Source: an uncultured Fretibacterium sp.
GTDB lineage: Bacteria > Synergistota > Synergistia > Synergistales > Aminobacteriaceae
Length of the DNA: 25,706 nucleotides
Direction of reading: 5' to 3'
Assembly: GCF_963548695.1 (NCBI RefSeq)
Contig: NZ_CAUUWA010000034.1
Span: forward strand, 1 to 25,706
Part shown: one piece after another, positions 23,340 through 25,706 of the stretch
Position numbering within the stretch: position 1 is the stretch's first letter
How the letters are laid out: each line of letters starts with the position of its first letter
The notes under the pieces: generated by a model
Told to the model about the DNA's origin: nothing
The model's database searches: none
Seen by the model: the letters and a program-made list of their open reading frames with translations, nothing else
Program-made: the position numbers and the translations under genes

Positions 23340-25051
23340 CGGGCGCTCCGTTTTCGGGCGCTGCGAGCCGATCCGGCGGGGGATGGGGCCGCCTGCTTTT
23401 GACAGCACTCCTGGGACTCTCCCTCTTGGGGGCTCCTCTCCTTGCCTGGGCCGAGGGGGCCGACGAGCCCGGCAAGGTCGTCCTGAACGCCGACAGGGTG
23501 TCCTACAACGACGAGACGGGCCAGGCGCGCGCCGAGGGCAGGGCTGTCTTAAACTACGAGGGGGCGACGATACGGGCCGAGCGCATCGAGTACGACGCCC
23601 ACTCGCAGAAGGTCAAGGCCATGCCCCTGCCGGGTGAGAAGGTGGTCCTCCAGGCCGGGGACAAGTCCCTGGCGGGGGATCGGCTGGACTACGACCTGGA
23701 GACGAGGGAGGGCGTCCTGTCCGGGGCGGGGACGAGCCTGCCCGTTGGGGCGGGGACCCTCTATGTCCATGGGGAGGAGATCGAGGTCCTTCCCTGGGAC
23801 AGGGCGGTCGAGCGGGGGCTTGTCCATGGACGCCCCGGGCGCCCGGACGAGTACCTCGCGGAGTGGCGCAACGTCGTCCTGACGACCTGTGCCCTGGACC
23901 ACCCGCACTACCGGATCGAGTCGAAGACCATCTCCTTCGTGCCCGGGCGGAGCGTCGTCGCGAAGCGTCCCCGCCTCTACCTGGGAAACACCTACCTCTT
24001 CACCTCGCCCATGGATTACGTGGTGCGAATAGACCGCAGGGCCATGAAGTACTCGATCATGCCCTATCTCCAGAACAGCGAGACGCGCGGGACGGGGGGC
24101 GGCGTCACGGGGTCGCTCACCTGGGACTCGGGGTCCCTCTCCGTCGGCGTGGCCATCTGGAGCAAGGTGGGGACGGAATGGATGGCGGAGGTGGAGCAGG
24201 CCCTGGGCGGGGGGGTCTCCCTCAGGGGGGGCGTAGCCTATTCCTGGGACGAGCTGTGGGACGAGACGGCCTGGCGGCCTTACGCGTCCCTCTCCTTCGA
24301 GAGGGGCAGCTGGCGTGCGGCGCTGAACTGGTCCAGAAACGAGTATATCCAGGACCAGAAGGACCTACTGGATGACTACAAGGGGCGGCTCGAGAGGCGT
24401 CCGGAGGTTGAGGTGCGCTCGCCGTGGTTTCGGATATCCCCCGAGTCCTGGGTATCGCTCTCGACCTCCTGGGGTTCCTATCGCGAGGAGACCGCGGCCC
24501 TGCGGAGCGATGTGATCTCCCGCTGGGGCGCGGGGTTCCGCGGCTATTACGAGAAGGGCCTGGGGGCGGACCTGGACCTTTTTTTCAAGTCTCAGGGCGA
24601 GGTCTGGTTCTACGACAAGGACGGCGCGGACCAGCAGATGCTCTGGGGCCTTACGGGGATTCGCTATCGGATCGGGGCCCTGGAGCTGGCGACGGCCTAC
24701 GAACGCCGCTACGCCTGGGGCGAAGGGGCCATGTTGTGGGACCGCTACCGTGAGAGGGAGCGCCTTCATCAAAAACTGCGTTTCCCTATGGGCCGGGAGG
24801 TCTTCGGCCTGGTGCGGGGGAGCTACGACCTCGAGCAATCCGAGATTGACGAGGTCCACTATGCGTTGCAGTGGGTCACCGACTGCATGAAATGGGAACT
24901 GAACTACACGGACGACCGGAGCTCCGGAGGGGAGGGGAGGGTGGGGCTGTCCCTCTCCATCCTGGCATTCCCCGACACGCCGGCCTCGTTCGGCCAGGAG
25001 GTTGACGAGGACCCGTTCGAGCGGCCCCGGGACCTTCCGGACCGGAAGTGA
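23318..25051 (+). CDS. lptD: LptD-like outer-membrane LPS assembly protein
   Basis: LptD inserts LPS into the outer leaflet of the outer membrane. A long N-region and signal peptide (cleavage near LAWAEG, residue 46) are followed by an OstA-type jelly-roll (VVLNADRVSYNDETGQARAE, ATIRAERIEYDAHSQKVKAM). A predicted beta-barrel with many aromatic-ended strands follows. LTTCALDHPHYRIESKTISF (Cys191) and VTDCMKWELNY (Cys523) are family landmarks, and the cysteines could pair. At 577 residues it is shorter than E. coli LptD (784), as in many non-proteobacterial diderms. ATG 23318 is nine bases after a perfect AAGGAGGT inside lptC. Confidence 0.82.
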   Translation: MDETLEVAGAPFSGAASRSGGGWGRLLLTALLGLSLLGAPLLAWAEGADEPGKVVLNADRVSYNDETGQARAEGRAVLNYEGATIRAERIEYDAHSQKVKAMPLPGEKVVLQAGDKSLAGDRLDYDLETREGVLSGAGTSLPVGAGTLYVHGEEIEVLPWDRAVERGLVHGRPGRPDEYLAEWRNVVLTTCALDHPHYRIESKTISFVPGRSVVAKRPRLYLGNTYLFTSPMDYVVRIDRRAMKYSIMPYLQNSETRGTGGGVTGSLTWDSGSLSVGVAIWSKVGTEWMAEVEQALGGGVSLRGGVAYSWDELWDETAWRPYASLSFERGSWRAALNWSRNEYIQDQKDLLDDYKGRLERRPEVEVRSPWFRISPESWVSLSTSWGSYREETAALRSDVISRWGAGFRGYYEKGLGADLDLFFKSQGEVWFYDKDGADQQMLWGLTGIRYRIGALELATAYERRYAWGEGAMLWDRYRERERLHQKLRFPMGREVFGLVRGSYDLEQSEIDEVHYALQWVTDCMKWELNYTDDRSSGGEGRVGLSLSILAFPDTPASFGQEVDEDPFERPRDLPDRK

Positions 25052-25117
25052 TGGCTGGTGGGGCCCTGATGCGCCCCGCAAAAGGCAGCGGCGGGGGGAT
25101 AGACGGAGGAGGGCGGC

Positions 25118-25528
25118 ATGACGGAAAACGGAGGCGGGCCTGTCCTTTTGGACCGGCTGAGTGATCGTTTCTTCAAATACCTGTTTGCGAGGGAGGAGCA
25201 CAAGGACCTTCTCATCGCCTTTCTGAACGAGGTGCTGTTGGATCTCAACCCGGACGGGAGCGCCCGGCGGATCGAGGATGTGACTTATGGGGACCGTGAG
25301 AACTCGCCCCTGTACCGGGACACGAAGCTGCCGCGCTTTGACGTGATCGCCAGGGCGGAGGATGGCCGTGTCTTTCACATCGAGGTCCAGGTCGCGAAGG
25401 ACCCGTATTTTCTGGAGCGCAGCCTTTACTATGCCGCGATGACGTATTCCCTGCAGCCGCAGATAAGCAGAGAGCCAGCGAGGAACGAGCTGTGCGAATC
25501 GCTTATAAGCGAGAAAGCAAATCTCTGA
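25118..25528 (+). CDS. Rpn-family nuclease / putative transposase, truncated by an inserted element
   Basis: The first 113 residues match the N-terminal nuclease core of the protein at 1627: FKYLF at 19-23, Asp75 in FDVIARAEDG, Glu89 and Gln91 in HIEVQV, and LERSLYYAAMTYSLQ. After that the family sequence stops abruptly. Residues 116-136 are read from the palindromic element at 25464-25588 and end at a stop inside it. The family's remaining half is not found downstream to the window's end. The catalytic residues are present, but the fold lacks its later parts, so activity is doubtful. GGAGGAGGGCGGC precedes the ATG. The gene lies 66 bases after lptD, in the same direction. Confidence 0.72.
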   Translation: MTENGGGPVLLDRLSDRFFKYLFAREEHKDLLIAFLNEVLLDLNPDGSARRIEDVTYGDRENSPLYRDTKLPRFDVIARAEDGRVFHIEVQVAKDPYFLERSLYYAAMTYSLQPQISREPARNELCESLISEKANL

Positions 25529-25588
25529 TTTGCGTTTTCGAGCTTAGAGGCTTCATCAGGGGCTTTACCAGAGCTGGTCGTCTGCTTA
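25464..25588. repeat. Palindromic MITE-like element, copy 2 (composite), inside the second Rpn-family gene
   Basis: The ends TAAGCAGAGAGCCAGC (25464-25479) and GCTGGTCGTCTGCTTA (25573-25588) are inverted repeats matching at 13 of 16 positions. The right end is identical to copy 1 at 2223-2238, and 25554-25568 matches 2197-2211 at 13 of 15. Inside, a 41-bp unit (25506-25546) again begins TAAGC and ends GCTTA, and folds as GCAAATC-TCT-GATTTGC with flanking pairing. It abuts a GCTTA at 25501-25505, making a perfect GCTTATAAGC. This looks like one element nested in another. Its base composition is richer in A and T than the flanking genes. The GCAAATC hairpin is followed by GTTTT and might also act as a weak terminator. 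Confidence 0.6.
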
Positions 25589-25684
25589 AACGCAGCATAC
25601 GAATGATTTAGAATCGGAATCCTGCCCCCGGCGGACAGCGATGATGGGATGTTATACCAAATCGCCTTAGAGAAGGATTGAATA

Positions 25685-25693
25685 TGCTATACT
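25685..25693 (+). promoter_or_regulatory. Possible extended -10 promoter at the window end
   Basis: TGCTATACT at 25685-25693 fits an extended -10 element and would serve a gene beyond the window. No clear -35 box is seen. The stretch 25589-25684 between the repeat element and this site contains no gene or structure I can support. Confidence 0.4.
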
Positions 25694-25706
25694 AATCCTG
25701 AAAGAC

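Noticed and set aside
1..25706. CRISPR array, prophage, toxin-antitoxin or restriction system
   Set aside because: No regularly spaced repeats, Cas, phage structural, methylase or antitoxin-like genes were found; the accessory content is limited to the Rpn-family genes and the palindromic elements.

Overview
The window reads as a high-GC, diderm, motile bacterium, most likely a member of the Synergistota (Fretibacterium-like). This is inferred from the combination of a flbD-motA-motB-fliL-fliM-fliY-cheY-fliO-fliP-fliQ-fliR-flhB cluster, a FliY-type switch protein, an LptC/LptD pair (LPS-bearing outer membrane), a long-tailed Rho, frequent TTG/GTG starts, and Rpn-family nuclease genes scattered between housekeeping genes. 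The taxonomic call is inference; no rRNA is present.

Layout. (1) 1-1464: the 3' part of flgE (flagellar hook), closed by a strong terminator. (2) 1531-2634: an intruding Rpn-family PD-(D/E)XK nuclease gene, split into two ORFs by a short palindromic element and followed by a terminator whose descending arm and T-run are identical to those of the flgE terminator. (3) 2824-11379: a tight flagellar operon covering stator (MotA, MotB), FliL, C-ring (FliM, FliY), CheY, and the export gate (FliO, FliP, FliQ, FliR, FlhB). cheY has its own likely promoter. (4) 11419-14700: a secreted coiled-coil protein of unknown function, ATP-type phosphofructokinase, a D-glutamate-cyclase-like (DUF4392) protein and a small membrane-anchored protein. 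(5) 14901-18436: rho, preceded by a possible short leader ORF overlapping its start, then a membrane-anchored LysM/M23 murein hydrolase. (6) 18588-25051: pyrG, two secreted proteins of unknown function, then LptC- and LptD-like LPS transport proteins. (7) 25118-25706: a second Rpn-family nuclease gene, cut short by a larger relative of the palindromic element seen at 2181-2238.

How it fits together. Regions 1 and 3 build and drive the flagellum. Regions 5 and 6 carry cell-envelope functions (murein cleavage, LPS transport to the outer membrane) beside nucleotide synthesis and transcription termination. The secreted proteins at 11517 and 21464 look like distant paralogues of each other.

The most unusual observation is a family of palindromic, TAAGC...GCTTA-ended, MITE-like elements. 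Both copies in the window sit inside Rpn-family nuclease genes. The first copy can be removed together with one TA to rejoin the two reading frames it separates. Other points worth checking are an NPTT in place of NPTH at the FlhB self-cleavage site, a probable CTG start for fliM, a possible rho leader peptide, and a cysteine-rich hook protein.
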